The notes under the pieces are model-generated. The model did no database searches and was not told where the DNA came from. It saw only the letters and a program-made list of their open reading frames with translations. Both the position numbers and the translations under genes were made by a program. Shown in pieces: positions 45,411-54,714 of a DNA stretch of 64,000 nucleotides. Numbering within the stretch: the first letter of the stretch is position 1; each line of letters opens with the position of its first letter. Source of the DNA: Pseudopedobacter sp044361595 (lineage in GTDB: Bacteria; Bacteroidota; Bacteroidia; Sphingobacteriales; Sphingobacteriaceae); the NCBI GenBank assembly GCA_044361595.1, contig JBIKIN010000003.1, forward strand, positions 132,170 through 196,169. Reading direction: 5' to 3'.

Positions 45411-46265
45411 ATGCACTTTTATTATATTGACGAAACAGGTTGTAACGGACGAGACTTAAGGCAAGCTGAACAACCAATTTTTGTTTCAGGAGGAATAATT
45501 CTGCGAGACGAAGGTTGGAATAAAACTCATGTTGACTATCAAACTATTATTTCCAGTTATTTTGGTGGACAAATTCCAGCAAACTTCGAGTTTCATACGC
45601 AAGATTTATTTTCACCAAATGGGGCAGGACATTTTCTAAATAATACAAGGGAAAGACGAAATCAACTAATTAATGACTTACTTGATTTAATTGCGAATAG
45701 AAAACATCATTATTATTATTTTGCTATTGATAAAGTAAGTCTTGATAATTATGATATTTCAAGAGTAAGAGATAAAACTTATTTCGATTTAAAGACACCA
45801 TATTTAGTGGCTTATGACTATTTGATTACATCGTATGAAAAATACACTAAAGAGAAATTAGCGCAAAGTGCGAGAGCTTTAGTAATTATTGATGAAAAAG
45901 ATTCTTTCATAGACGAGATAGAAGCGGTAACGCATTATAGAAGATTTTCTGGACCACAAAACAAAAGAGTAAAATGGATTGTGGAGTTCAGTTATCCTGT
46001 AGACTCTAAAAAAAACACAATGATTCAGTTATCCGACCTATTACTTTTCATAACAAGAAAATATTTGGAAATAGAGCATGGTTATAGAGATGGATATTCA
46101 TCAGAACTCAAAGGTATTTTTCGTGATTTTTACAAAAAAATTGATAACCGCCTAATCTTTAAAAAAACACAAACAGAGACAGGTAGAAACTCGGAATACT
46201 ATAATGCTTTTATTGAAACGATAAGTTTAAAACCGACAACACGATGGAGAACTAGAGTATATTAA
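45411..46265 (+). CDS. DUF3800 domain protein
   Basis: The 284-residue protein begins HFYYIDETG, the conserved first strand with Asp-Glu of the DUF3800 family (RNase H-like fold), and has a second acidic strand at ALVIIDEKD and a late QLSDLLLF motif, all in the expected order. The activity is not proven; relatives are scattered in accessory and defence-associated regions. It separates the mntRH operon from the TonB receptor and has no partner gene. Its upstream sequence has no clear promoter. Confidence 0.85.
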   Translation: MHFYYIDETGCNGRDLRQAEQPIFVSGGIILRDEGWNKTHVDYQTIISSYFGGQIPANFEFHTQDLFSPNGAGHFLNNTRERRNQLINDLLDLIANRKHHYYYFAIDKVSLDNYDISRVRDKTYFDLKTPYLVAYDYLITSYEKYTKEKLAQSARALVIIDEKDSFIDEIEAVTHYRRFSGPQNKRVKWIVEFSYPVDSKKNTMIQLSDLLLFITRKYLEIEHGYRDGYSSELKGIFRDFYKKIDNRLIFKKTQTETGRNSEYYNAFIETISLKPTTRWRTRVY

Positions 46266-46292
46266 CTGCCCATTATCACGGTTTAGCAAACT

Positions 46293-48614
46293 CTAAATCG
46301 ATTTCAACTTCACACCAAAAACAAAAGTACGTGGAATACTTGGCCCGTAAACAAAATTGCTATCCCTGTTTTTACCTAAATCAAAATTTTGCTGGTAGGC
46401 ATCAAAAACATTTTTAAAGCCCGAAAAAACTTCTAGTCCAGTTTTAACTTTATTAAAATTAAAGGTATGTCCAATTCTAAAACCTAAATCGGTAAAAGAT
46501 TTGGTAAGGAAATATTCATCTACATTTTGTCCAGTATTATCTCCTGCAAAATGAGTTAAAAGCATGGGACCGGTATAAACAATATTGCTACTCAAATTCC
46601 AATTTTTGGTGGGCGTATAACTAAAGGTTGCATATCCGTAAGTGTTTGGTGTACGCAAAAATCTACGTTCAGGCGCTAAACCATCAATATTAAAAACGGC
46701 AGTATTAAATTTACTCGATTGTACAGTAAATCCAGCATCAAACTGAAAAGTATAATCAAAATTTGCTCTGGCCTCTAATGAAAATCCTTTTACAACAGCA
46801 GCATCTCCATTACGCTTTTGAAAAATTTGTCCAAAATTATCGCTTCCTAAAGGATATTGAAAAAACACATCATTTAATCGAGTAAAAAAACTTTCGAGGG
46901 TAAACCCATAGATCAAATAAGGAGAAGCTTTATCATAATTGATAGAACTAGTGAAGCTATTAGAGCGTTCTTCTCTTAAGTTTTGGGCTAATGATATTCT
47001 AGAAACTCCACCGACAGCAAAAGCAATATGTAAATCGGTATCAAAAGCTTGAGGCGCTCTAAAGCCTGTTCCCCACCCTAATCTAAACTGTGTGTTTTGC
47101 TTAAATTTATACAAAAACGATAAGCGAGGACTTAAAATTGGCTGATTGACCAAGTTATGATGATCGAGTCTGAAGCCTGCTAAAACATTGATTTGATCGT
47201 TAACATCCCAATCGTTTTGGGCAAAAAAACCTAAATTTTTAGTGGTTTGGTCAATTTTGTATTGATAAGAAGCAATTTCATCAAAAACATCGTCATAAAC
47301 ATATTCTGCACCTAGTGTTAGTACGGCTTTTCCTCCTAAAAACTTATTGAATTTATTATTAAACTGTAGACCGCCTTGGTGTGTAAAAACATCTGATATT
47401 CCGTAAGGTGGGTTACTTAAAAATTGTTGTAACTCCGCAGGGTCATCAGGTGAAATACCTGTATAATGTGTTCTATCGGTGTTTTGACCACCATAATAAA
47501 CATTTATTGAGTTTTTATCTCGGTTAAAGTTATAAGAATAGCTTAGGCTTCCCATAAAAACATGATGGTTTCTTTCTTCTGCTTGTTGCGTTAAATAAGC
47601 TGGTTTGTTTACCATTTCGCCTCCCAAACGGTACTCGTAAATTTGATTGACGATTAGTTCTAAATTTTGATTTTTTGTGGGCTTTAAGAAAAAATTAGCT
47701 CCAAAACTATTATTTCTAAGCTGAGGTAACTCCGAAAAGTTATCACTATTAACATCATAAAAACCTCTATTTCTATGATTTACAAACAAGCTTAAACCGG
47801 CATTTTTGGCATCATTAATCAAAGATACATTGCCCGAAAGTACTTGATCTGTTGTTTGTCCTTTTATACTTTGATAGGTTTTTGTGATATCGAAACTATT
47901 AGCAGATGGTACTTTTGTAATTACGTTTACGGTGCCACCAATAGCGCTAGAACCATAAAGGGCAGATACACCACCTTTTACAATTTCAATTCTATCAATC
48001 ATGTTAGCAGGCAGTTGTTCTAGTCCGTATAAACCAGTTAATGGGCTAAAAATTGGGCGACTATTGACTAAAATTTGAGAATAACCACCTTGCAAACCAT
48101 TCATTCTTAATTGTGTATAATTACAAGTTTGGCAATCGGTCTCCACTCTTAAACCCGGTTGAAATTTTAAACCATCAGACAGGCTTGTGGCAACAAGTTG
48201 CTCTAATAATTTACTATCAATTACATTTACAATTACTGCTGAGTTTGTTTTTCTTTTAGGAGTTCTGGTTCCGGTTACCACAATATCGTTTAAATGAGTT
48301 GCCATATTTTTGGTAAGCTTAAAAGTTAAATCCTGCGAAACAGTGGAAATGGAAATTAACTTTTCCTGAGTTTGATAACCTAATAAAGAAGCCATAATTT
48401 GATAATTCCCTGATTTCAAATTATCTATTTTAAAATAACCTAAACTATCTGTTAAAGTAGAAGATTGAGCGTTTTTCACAATTACTAAAGCAAAAGGTAA
48501 TGGTTCGTTTTGTGCATCAACAACCCGACCGCTAACGCTATAGTTTTGAGAAAAAGCTAAACTTGAGAAAAAAATTAAATAAATAATAAAGCCAATAAAC
48601 TTTCCTTTAAACAT
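46293..48614 (-). CDS. TonB-dependent receptor, probable metal uptake
   Basis: An outer-membrane receptor of about 773 residues. After a signal peptide comes a carboxypeptidase-regulatory-like domain (VSGRVVDAQNEPLPFALV), a plug (LNDIVVTGTRTPKRKTNSAV, later ALYGSSAIGGTVNVIT) and a 22-strand barrel ending in an aromatic-poor FVFGVKLKSI. It resembles siderophore/colicin-type receptors. The first ATG (48638) is only 3 bp from the -7 box at 48641-48648 and so probably not transcribed in full; the ATG at 48614 (MFKGKFIGF) is preferred. A 34-bp MntR-like palindrome covers the promoter, which argues for manganese or iron control. Confidence 0.9.
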   Translation of the reverse strand: MFKGKFIGFIIYLIFFSSLAFSQNYSVSGRVVDAQNEPLPFALVIVKNAQSSTLTDSLGYFKIDNLKSGNYQIMASLLGYQTQEKLISISTVSQDLTFKLTKNMATHLNDIVVTGTRTPKRKTNSAVIVNVIDSKLLEQLVATSLSDGLKFQPGLRVETDCQTCNYTQLRMNGLQGGYSQILVNSRPIFSPLTGLYGLEQLPANMIDRIEIVKGGVSALYGSSAIGGTVNVITKVPSANSFDITKTYQSIKGQTTDQVLSGNVSLINDAKNAGLSLFVNHRNRGFYDVNSDNFSELPQLRNNSFGANFFLKPTKNQNLELIVNQIYEYRLGGEMVNKPAYLTQQAEERNHHVFMGSLSYSYNFNRDKNSINVYYGGQNTDRTHYTGISPDDPAELQQFLSNPPYGISDVFTHQGGLQFNNKFNKFLGGKAVLTLGAEYVYDDVFDEIASYQYKIDQTTKNLGFFAQNDWDVNDQINVLAGFRLDHHNLVNQPILSPRLSFLYKFKQNTQFRLGWGTGFRAPQAFDTDLHIAFAVGGVSRISLAQNLREERSNSFTSSINYDKASPYLIYGFTLESFFTRLNDVFFQYPLGSDNFGQIFQKRNGDAAVVKGFSLEARANFDYTFQFDAGFTVQSSKFNTAVFNIDGLAPERRFLRTPNTYGYATFSYTPTKNWNLSSNIVYTGPMLLTHFAGDNTGQNVDEYFLTKSFTDLGFRIGHTFNFNKVKTGLEVFSGFKNVFDAYQQNFDLGKNRDSNFVYGPSIPRTFVFGVKLKSI

Positions 48615-48640
48615 ATTTTTAATCGATTTAAAAATCAAAA

Positions 48641-48648
48641 CAAAGATA
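48641..48648 (-). promoter_or_regulatory. -7 promoter element of the TonB receptor gene
   Basis: TATCTTTG on the minus strand fits TAnnTTTG. A TTG lies 20 bp upstream, at the centre of the operator palindrome. This places transcription start near 48634, downstream of the first ATG of the long frame. Confidence 0.6.
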
Positions 48649-48653
48649 TATCA

Positions 48654-48687
48654 AATTATATTTTTAGACAAGTCTAAAAATATAATT
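48654..48687. promoter_or_regulatory. 34-bp palindromic operator, probable DtxR/MntR site
   Basis: Two perfect 16-bp arms (AATTATATTTTTAGAC and its inverse) flank a central AA. The core TTTAGAC-AA-GTCTAAA matches the site before mntR (TTTAGAC-TA-ATCTAAA) at 14 of the 16 positions when the two spacer bases are counted. It lies immediately upstream of the receptor's -7 box and contains its -33 TTG, so binding would block transcription. Confidence 0.72.
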
Positions 48688-48786
48688 ATATAAAGCTAAA
48701 TTTTTAATTACTAAGCACCTAAAAGTGTTTCGAAATATTAATAGAGAGATACATTTATAAATTTTTACCTTTACACCAATTAAAAA

Positions 48787-49239
48787 ATGACGAACAACGA
48801 TATTAACATACGCAACAAAAAAGCAAGTTTTGAGTATCACCTACTCGAGACCTTTGCGGCAGGTATTAAACTGTTAGGTACCGAAATTAAATCTATAAGA
48901 GAGGGTAAAGCGAATATTAGTGATGCTTTTTGCACTTTTATTAATAGCGAACTTTATGTGAGAAACTTACACATTTCGGAATATTCGCATGGTTCTTTTT
49001 ATAACCACGAAGCAAAAAGAGATCGTAAGTTATTGCTTACCAAAAAAGAAATCAAAAAATTACTAATCAAAGGCGAAGATAAAGGGCTTACCATTGTTCC
49101 TCTAAAAATATTTATAAACGATAGAGGTTTTGCGAAAATGGAAATCGCTTTAGCGCAAGGTAAAAAAGCGTTTGATAAACGAGATTCGTTAAAAGAGCGT
49201 GATGTAAAACGAGAAATGGACGCTGCGATGAAGAGGTAG
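48787..49239 (+). CDS. smpB: SsrA-binding protein SmpB
   Basis: It delivers tmRNA to stalled ribosomes in trans-translation. The 150 residues begin with IRNKKASFEYHLLETFAAGI and include KLLGTEIKSIREGKANISDAF and LHISEYSHGSF; the C-terminal basic tail (KAFDKRDSLKERDVKREM) is the usual SmpB helix. The ssrA gene is not in the window. A TACCTTTA -7-like box lies 13 bp upstream. Confidence 0.96.
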   Translation: MTNNDINIRNKKASFEYHLLETFAAGIKLLGTEIKSIREGKANISDAFCTFINSELYVRNLHISEYSHGSFYNHEAKRDRKLLLTKKEIKKLLIKGEDKGLTIVPLKIFINDRGFAKMEIALAQGKKAFDKRDSLKERDVKREMDAAMKR

Positions 49240-49250
49240 TCGGTAGTTAT

Positions 49251-49354
49251 TAGTCGGTGGTCAGTAGTCAGTAGTCAGTAGTCAGTAGTCAGTAGTCAGT
49301 AGTCAGTAGTCAGTAGTCAGTAGTCAGTAGTCAGTAGTCAGTAGTCAGTAGTCA
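49251..49354. repeat. TAGTCAG heptamer array
   Basis: After a few degenerate copies (TAGTCGG, TGGTCAG), about thirteen perfect copies of TAGTCAG run head to tail to 49354. It sits between the 3' ends of smpB and the convergent pcm gene. There are no spacers, so it is not a CRISPR array. Confidence 0.92.
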
Positions 49355-49418
49355 AAATAAAAAGCATAAAACTAATACCCTAATGATTAATGAGCTAATT
49401 TTACCAGTGAACTAAATA

Positions 49419-50078
49419 TTACCAAGCTTGGTCGCCCAAAAGCGGCACAAACCTAAATGTATCCAAAACAATTTTATCAAATTCGTTTTCGCTTACTCTT
49501 ATTACAGTAACCATTTTTTGTTCTTTTTCATTCCCTACCGGGATTACTAAAATGCCTCCAATTTTCAATTGCCGTAATAATACTTGAGGTACCAAAGGAG
49601 CACCTGCGGTGACAATAATTTTATCATAAGGAGCGTGTTCTGCAATGCCTTTTGAGCCATCTCCTAAAAAAAACTCTGCTTTGTAACCTATATGAGGCAA
49701 TACTTTTGTTGTTCTTTCAAAAAGTTTTTCTTGTCTTTCTATAGTAAAAACCTTTGCGCCAAGTTCTAACAACACACATGTTTGATAGCCACAACCAGTG
49801 CCAATTTCTAATACTTTATCACCTTTTTGTATGTTTAGTAACTCGCTTTGGTAGGCAACGGTGTATGGGTTAGATATGGTTTGCCCCTCGCCTATTGGAA
49901 ATGCTTTATCTAAATAAGCTTGTGCCCAAAAAGTTTCATCAAAAAAATAATGTCTTTTTACTTTTCCAATGGCTGCAAGTACATTTTTATCATTAATTCC
50001 TTTTGTTTTTTCTAATTCGGCAACTAATTTTTTCCTTGCACCTTGTTCTCTATAATTATCTACAAATTTATATGCCAT
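49419..50078 (-). CDS. pcm: Protein-L-isoaspartate O-methyltransferase
   Basis: This repair enzyme methylates isoaspartyl residues with S-adenosylmethionine. The 219 residues contain the SAM-binding motif I as VLEIGTGCGYQTCVL, the family segment GEGQTISNPYTVAYQ and the late VTAGAPLVP. A probable -7 box (TATTTTTG, 50093-50086 on the minus strand) is close upstream. Confidence 0.95.
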   Translation of the reverse strand: MAYKFVDNYREQGARKKLVAELEKTKGINDKNVLAAIGKVKRHYFFDETFWAQAYLDKAFPIGEGQTISNPYTVAYQSELLNIQKGDKVLEIGTGCGYQTCVLLELGAKVFTIERQEKLFERTTKVLPHIGYKAEFFLGDGSKGIAEHAPYDKIIVTAGAPLVPQVLLRQLKIGGILVIPVGNEKEQKMVTVIRVSENEFDKIVLDTFRFVPLLGDQAW

Positions 50079-50102
50079 ACTTTAGCAAAAATATAATCTA
50101 AA

Positions 50103-50131
50103 TTGAAATATTAGCTTATTTATTAGCTTTG
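50103..50131 (+). promoter_or_regulatory. Promoter of the sugar transferase gene
   Basis: TTG (50103-50105), an 18-bp spacer and TAGCTTTG (50124-50131) match the consensus exactly. It overlaps the GTG that would begin the longest open frame and so supports the ATG at 50176 as the start. Confidence 0.7.
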
Positions 50132-50175
50132 TGAATAATTTTTATTTCAATAAAAATACGCTCGGCATTTACCGC

Positions 50176-51543
50176 ATGAACAAAAAAATAGCTATTCTTT
50201 TTATAATCAGCAATTTAATTGCGGCTACTATTTTTTCATCATTTTATCTAAATTTAAACAGCAACTTAATAGACTTTAAATTATTACAAGTTTTCTTTGT
50301 TAGCGGGTTAATGTTGCTTTATTTAGTATTTGGTACCTTCCAAAAACCATTTAGAAAATCAAGATTTAAAGAATTAATCAACACCATCAATCAGTCTATA
50401 TTTATAGTTATTATATATATTTTTTTAGCTCAATTATATTTTAAAGAGGCATTATTATCTATAAGCTTATCTGTTATTTTTAGAATTTTGGTAGCACATT
50501 TGTTTATTCTTTATGGTACAAGGTTATTGTTTTTAACTTTTGTAAAAAGATTACTTCAAAACAAAATTATTGGTTATAAAACGTTGATTATTGGAGATAA
50601 TAACAAGGCATTTCAATTAGCAAAAGAAATAAGTGAAATTAAAAAATCTGTAGGTTTCAATATTTTAGGATACATAAAAACTAGCGAAAAAATAGCTAAG
50701 ATTAATCAATTATCTATCCCTTGCTTAGGTAGTTTGAATGATTTAAAAATAATCATCATCAGTCAAGAAATTGAGGAAGTTATAATCGCCATAGAAACCT
50801 CACAACATCATGCGTTAAAATCAATTTTAGATAGTTTGGAACAAACAGAAGTTATCATCAATATCATCCCAGATATGTATGATATTGTATCTGGCTTTGT
50901 AAAAGTGAACTACTTATTCTCTATACCATTAATTACGCTACATGAAGATATGATGCCTCTTTGGCAAAAGCTGATTAAAAAAGTAATGGATATTTTAATA
51001 AGTGTATTGGTTTTAATAATCTTAAGCCCTATTCTTTTGATTATCTCTATAATTATCAAAATAAACTCAGATGGTCCAATTATTTATTCGCAAGAGCGAA
51101 TAGGCTTAAAGGGTAAGCCTTTTAATATTTACAAGTTTAGAACCATGTTTAATCATGCCGAAACTGATAAACCATTATTATCTAGTGCTAATGATCAAAG
51201 AATCACTTCTGTAGGCTTATTTTTGAGAAAATTGAGACTTGATGAATTACCGCAATTTATTAATGTTTTAAAAGGAGATATGTCTATTGTGGGGCCAAGG
51301 CCCGAGCGCCAATACTTCATAGACCAAATTATAAAGCAAGCACCACATTATTATAATTTACAAAAGGTACTTCCCGGGATAACATCATGGGGGCAGGTTA
51401 AATATGGTTATGCAGAAAATATTAATCAAATGATAAAACGTTTAACATTTGATATTATCTACATAGAAAACCGTTCACTAGCATTAGACTTTAAAATTAT
51501 GTTTTATACAATTATTACAATTTTGCAAGGAAGAGGAAAATAA
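50176..51543 (+). CDS. Polyprenyl glycosylphosphotransferase (exopolysaccharide sugar transferase)
   Basis: This 455-residue WcaJ/WbaP-type enzyme transfers a sugar-1-phosphate onto undecaprenyl phosphate to begin a surface polysaccharide. It has four N-terminal helices, a Rossmann-like CoA-binding_3 domain (about 125-245), a fifth helix and the catalytic domain with SQERIGLKGKPFNIYKFRTM, LRLDELPQFINVLKGDMSIV and GPRPERQYF. The longer GTG start is rejected because a consensus promoter ends on it. No glycosyltransferase cluster surrounds it; an outer-membrane protein gene follows after 18 bp. Confidence 0.92.
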   Translation: MNKKIAILFIISNLIAATIFSSFYLNLNSNLIDFKLLQVFFVSGLMLLYLVFGTFQKPFRKSRFKELINTINQSIFIVIIYIFLAQLYFKEALLSISLSVIFRILVAHLFILYGTRLLFLTFVKRLLQNKIIGYKTLIIGDNNKAFQLAKEISEIKKSVGFNILGYIKTSEKIAKINQLSIPCLGSLNDLKIIIISQEIEEVIIAIETSQHHALKSILDSLEQTEVIINIIPDMYDIVSGFVKVNYLFSIPLITLHEDMMPLWQKLIKKVMDILISVLVLIILSPILLIISIIIKINSDGPIIYSQERIGLKGKPFNIYKFRTMFNHAETDKPLLSSANDQRITSVGLFLRKLRLDELPQFINVLKGDMSIVGPRPERQYFIDQIIKQAPHYYNLQKVLPGITSWGQVKYGYAENINQMIKRLTFDIIYIENRSLALDFKIMFYTIITILQGRGK

Positions 51544-51561
51544 ATTAATACTTTTGAGAAT

Positions 51562-52236
51562 ATGAAAAAACTGTTTGTTCTTCTACTTTTTATCGTTAGC
51601 ATAAAAAGTTTTGCTCAATCTCAAAACGATTTTAATTACGCAATAGGCTTAAAGCTATTATCTGTGGAAGAGTTTCCTAAATTATTAAACGAGGTAAGAG
51701 AAAATATTCCTTATAATAATACATCTTTTGATGGTTTAATGCTAAAAATTAATGATAACCAAATTAGTTATAGATTTCAGCTTTCTAATAGTAAAACTAA
51801 CGATTATAGTTTTGTAAATGAGTGTGCTACTTGTGAATCGGTGGTTGGAGTATATAAAAGCTTTGATATTAAAATAGGCTTTGAAAGAAGTTTGATTTAT
51901 AGTAAAATACAGCCTTTTTACGGAATTGATTTGGGCTATAAAAGAGCTAGATTTGATGGAAAATCTCACGACATTAACAATAATGCTTTCTTATACAATG
52001 CAGCAATAGAAAAAAACGGTGCATTAGCTTATGGTTTTATTGGAGTAAAATACAACATTATACCAAGAATTACTTTAAGTGCAGAAGCTGGTGTTGATTA
52101 CATTTATACCTACGACAAAGAAACTAAATCTAGTAATGTAAACTTTGTTATTTCTCAAAACAAGTTTGATAGGTTGCAGTTTACTTCTAAACCTTTAGGG
52201 CTACTAAGTTTGCAATTTAATTTTGGGCAAGATTAA
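51562..52236 (+). CDS. Outer-membrane beta-barrel-like protein, unknown function
   Basis: The 224-residue protein has a signal peptide (to about KSFAQS) and alternating hydrophobic strands (IKIGFERSLIY, AYGFIGVKYNII, RITLSAEAGVDYIYTY) and ends in LLSLQFNFGQD, as expected of a small OmpA/OmpW-like barrel. It follows the sugar transferase at 18 bp and probably shares its transcript. Its stop codon overlaps that of the convergent priA. Confidence 0.72.
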   Translation: MKKLFVLLLFIVSIKSFAQSQNDFNYAIGLKLLSVEEFPKLLNEVRENIPYNNTSFDGLMLKINDNQISYRFQLSNSKTNDYSFVNECATCESVVGVYKSFDIKIGFERSLIYSKIQPFYGIDLGYKRARFDGKSHDINNNAFLYNAAIEKNGALAYGFIGVKYNIIPRITLSAEAGVDYIYTYDKETKSSNVNFVISQNKFDRLQFTSKPLGLLSLQFNFGQD

Positions 52237-54713
52237 TAAGGGTCTACATCAACTACAGAAAAAACCCCTTTATTTAATTTATCGGCTTCAAAAGTACTTA
52301 ACTGTTCTTTGAGGTAGTTTTTAATTTTATTTACAGACTGACTTTCCCAATTTATTTTTATGGTAATAGTTTGTATGTAAAAGTTTCTAACCCTACCAAT
52401 TAATGGCGAATGTGGCCCTAAAACCATATCACCCAGCTGTAATTTTAGCGTTTTTGCAAAATTATCAGACATCACCAATAACTTACCTAAATCTTTATGT
52501 TTAAGGTTAATTTGTATTAATTTATAATACGGTGGATATTTAAATTGCTTACGCTCAATCATCTCCTCACGATACATTCCTTCATAATCATTAGCAACAA
52601 CTTGTTGTATAACCCTATGCTTGGTATCGTAAGTTTGAATAATTACCATTCCTTGCTTTGCCCGGCGCCCTGCCCTACCAGCAACTTGAGATAGCATTTG
52701 AAAACTACGCTCATAGGCCCTAAAATCAGGAAATTGAATAATGCTATCGGCATTTATTATTCCAATTAAAGTGATATTATCAAAATCAAGGCCTTTTGCC
52801 ACCATTTGTGTGCCTACCAAAACATCAATTTTACGATCTTCAAAATCGTTTAAAATAATTTGATGGGCATTTTTATTTCTAGTAGTATCATAATCTAACC
52901 TAGCAATTTTAACATCGGGTAAAATAATCTTTAAATCGTCTTCAATTTTCTCTGTCCCTAATCCTTTGTAGGTGATATGTTTTGAGCCACAAGCGGGGCA
53001 ATCTGTAATATTATCTTCTTTATAACCACAATAATGGCAATGTAATTTGTTAGATGTTTTATGATAGGTTAAGCTTACATCGCAGTTGATACACTTTGGT
53101 GTGTTGCCACAAGTTTTACAAATTAAAACTGGCACATAACCTCTCCTATTTTGAAAAAGAATAACTTGTTCTTTTTTAGCTAAAGTTTGATTAATATTTT
53201 CTATCAAAACGCTAGTAAAATCATCTTTAATTAATTTTCTATTGCGTTCTTCCGATATACTTACTATCTCTATCTGTGGCAATTTTACACCTCCAAACCT
53301 ATAGTTTAACTTAACCAAACCATACTTGCCATTTAAAGCGTTAAAATAGGTTTCTAAAGACGGTGTAGCCGAGCCAAGCAATACCTTAGCTTTGCTCATG
53401 TTAGCTAAAACAATAGCGGCATCTCTAGCATGGTACCTTGGGGAAGGTTCAAATTGTTTGAAAGATGCTTCATGTTCCTCATCAACAATAATTAATCCTA
53501 AATTTTTAAATGGCAAAAAAATAGATGATCTGGCTCCCAAAACAATTTTAACATCTCCGTTTAATACTTTTTGCCAAATCTCGGCTCGCTCATTATCATT
53601 AAACTTGCTATGGTAAACAATAATTTGATTACCAAAGTAAATTTGTAAACGGTCTATCATTTGGCCAGTAAGTGCAATTTCTGGTAAAAGATAAAGCACC
53701 TGAACATTACTTTTTAAGTATTCTTCTATTAACCTAATATAAATTTGAGTTTTACCGGAAGATGTTACCCCATGTAATAAAACAACAGATTTTTCTAAAA
53801 AAAGGTGATTGATGTCTTTATAAGCTAATTGCTGCTCTTCGTTTAAAATAAAATCAGAAATGATACTGTCATCGTTAGTGGAAAATCTACTGATAACCTT
53901 TTGCTGCTGAATAAAGATATCTTTATCAACCAAAGATTTTACTATCGAAGAACTTACGCCAGCGGTCTCTAGTAAATCAGTCTTTTTTACCTCTAAAGAT
54001 GATTTTTTTAACTTTAAAAAAGCTAATAAAGCATCAACTTGTTTGGGAGCTTTTTCTAGTTGTTCAAATAACAGTTTAAGATTTTCTTTATCATCATAAA
54101 ATTGGTTTAAGGTAATAGTGATTACTTTTTTAGGAACAAATTTGTCTACAATATCTTCTAAAATAAAGATTACTTTTTTATCAATTAAACCTCTTAAAAT
54201 TGGAAATACAGCCTTTTGATTTAAAATTTTTATGATTTCGTTAATAGTTAATTCGTTTCTTAATTCTAAAGCATCAAGAATTAAAAACTCTTTATCGGAG
54301 AGTAAATTTCTATCATAATCAAACTGATGATTTAAAACAACCTTGGTTTCGCTAGCTAATTTTAACGCCGATGGTAATGCTGCAGCCATCACCTCGCCTA
54401 AAGTACATAGGTAATAATCGGCAATCCATTGCCACAATTTTAGCTGATTTGCGGTGACAATAGGCTCATCATCAACAACATCTAAAAGGTATTTTGCTTC
54501 ATACTGTGTAGGTGCTAGTTTAGATATAGATTGTATAATTGCAGTGTAGATTTTACTTTTTCCAAATTGCACTACTACACGCTTTCCAATAGCGATGTCT
54601 AAATCCTTATCTTTAGGTACACGGTAAGTAAAAGTATTGGGTATGGCTAAGGGTAAAATAACCTCTACAAACTGGGTTTGTAAAAAACTTTCATTAGGTT
54701 CAAAATCTATCAT
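52233..54713 (-). CDS. priA: Primosomal protein N' (replication restart helicase PriA)
   Basis: It restarts stalled replication forks by binding fork DNA and loading the helicase. The 826 residues hold the N-terminal 3'-DNA-binding and winged-helix domains, then helicase motif I GVTSSGKT (315-322) and motif II DEEH, an eight-cysteine zinc-binding insertion (CKTCGNTPKCINCD and CHYCGYKED...CPACGS), and the C-terminal helicase lobe with QVAGRAGRRAKQG. The upstream DUF423 gene on the same strand ends 1 bp before this start. Confidence 0.95.
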   Translation of the reverse strand: MIDFEPNESFLQTQFVEVILPLAIPNTFTYRVPKDKDLDIAIGKRVVVQFGKSKIYTAIIQSISKLAPTQYEAKYLLDVVDDEPIVTANQLKLWQWIADYYLCTLGEVMAAALPSALKLASETKVVLNHQFDYDRNLLSDKEFLILDALELRNELTINEIIKILNQKAVFPILRGLIDKKVIFILEDIVDKFVPKKVITITLNQFYDDKENLKLLFEQLEKAPKQVDALLAFLKLKKSSLEVKKTDLLETAGVSSSIVKSLVDKDIFIQQQKVISRFSTNDDSIISDFILNEEQQLAYKDINHLFLEKSVVLLHGVTSSGKTQIYIRLIEEYLKSNVQVLYLLPEIALTGQMIDRLQIYFGNQIIVYHSKFNDNERAEIWQKVLNGDVKIVLGARSSIFLPFKNLGLIIVDEEHEASFKQFEPSPRYHARDAAIVLANMSKAKVLLGSATPSLETYFNALNGKYGLVKLNYRFGGVKLPQIEIVSISEERNRKLIKDDFTSVLIENINQTLAKKEQVILFQNRRGYVPVLICKTCGNTPKCINCDVSLTYHKTSNKLHCHYCGYKEDNITDCPACGSKHITYKGLGTEKIEDDLKIILPDVKIARLDYDTTRNKNAHQIILNDFEDRKIDVLVGTQMVAKGLDFDNITLIGIINADSIIQFPDFRAYERSFQMLSQVAGRAGRRAKQGMVIIQTYDTKHRVIQQVVANDYEGMYREEMIERKQFKYPPYYKLIQINLKHKDLGKLLVMSDNFAKTLKLQLGDMVLGPHSPLIGRVRNFYIQTITIKINWESQSVNKIKNYLKEQLSTFEADKLNKGVFSVVDVDPY

Positions 54714-54714
54714 G

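Noticed and set aside
48615..48638. First ATG of the TonB receptor frame
   Set aside because: It is 3 bp from the -7 element and therefore not expected in the transcript; the ATG at 48614 gives a better signal peptide.
49251..49354. Possible CRISPR array
   Set aside because: The repeats are 7 bp and contiguous with no spacers, and there are no cas genes nearby.
50131..50175. GTG start for the sugar transferase
   Set aside because: A consensus promoter ends at 50131, so the GTG would lie at or before the transcription start.
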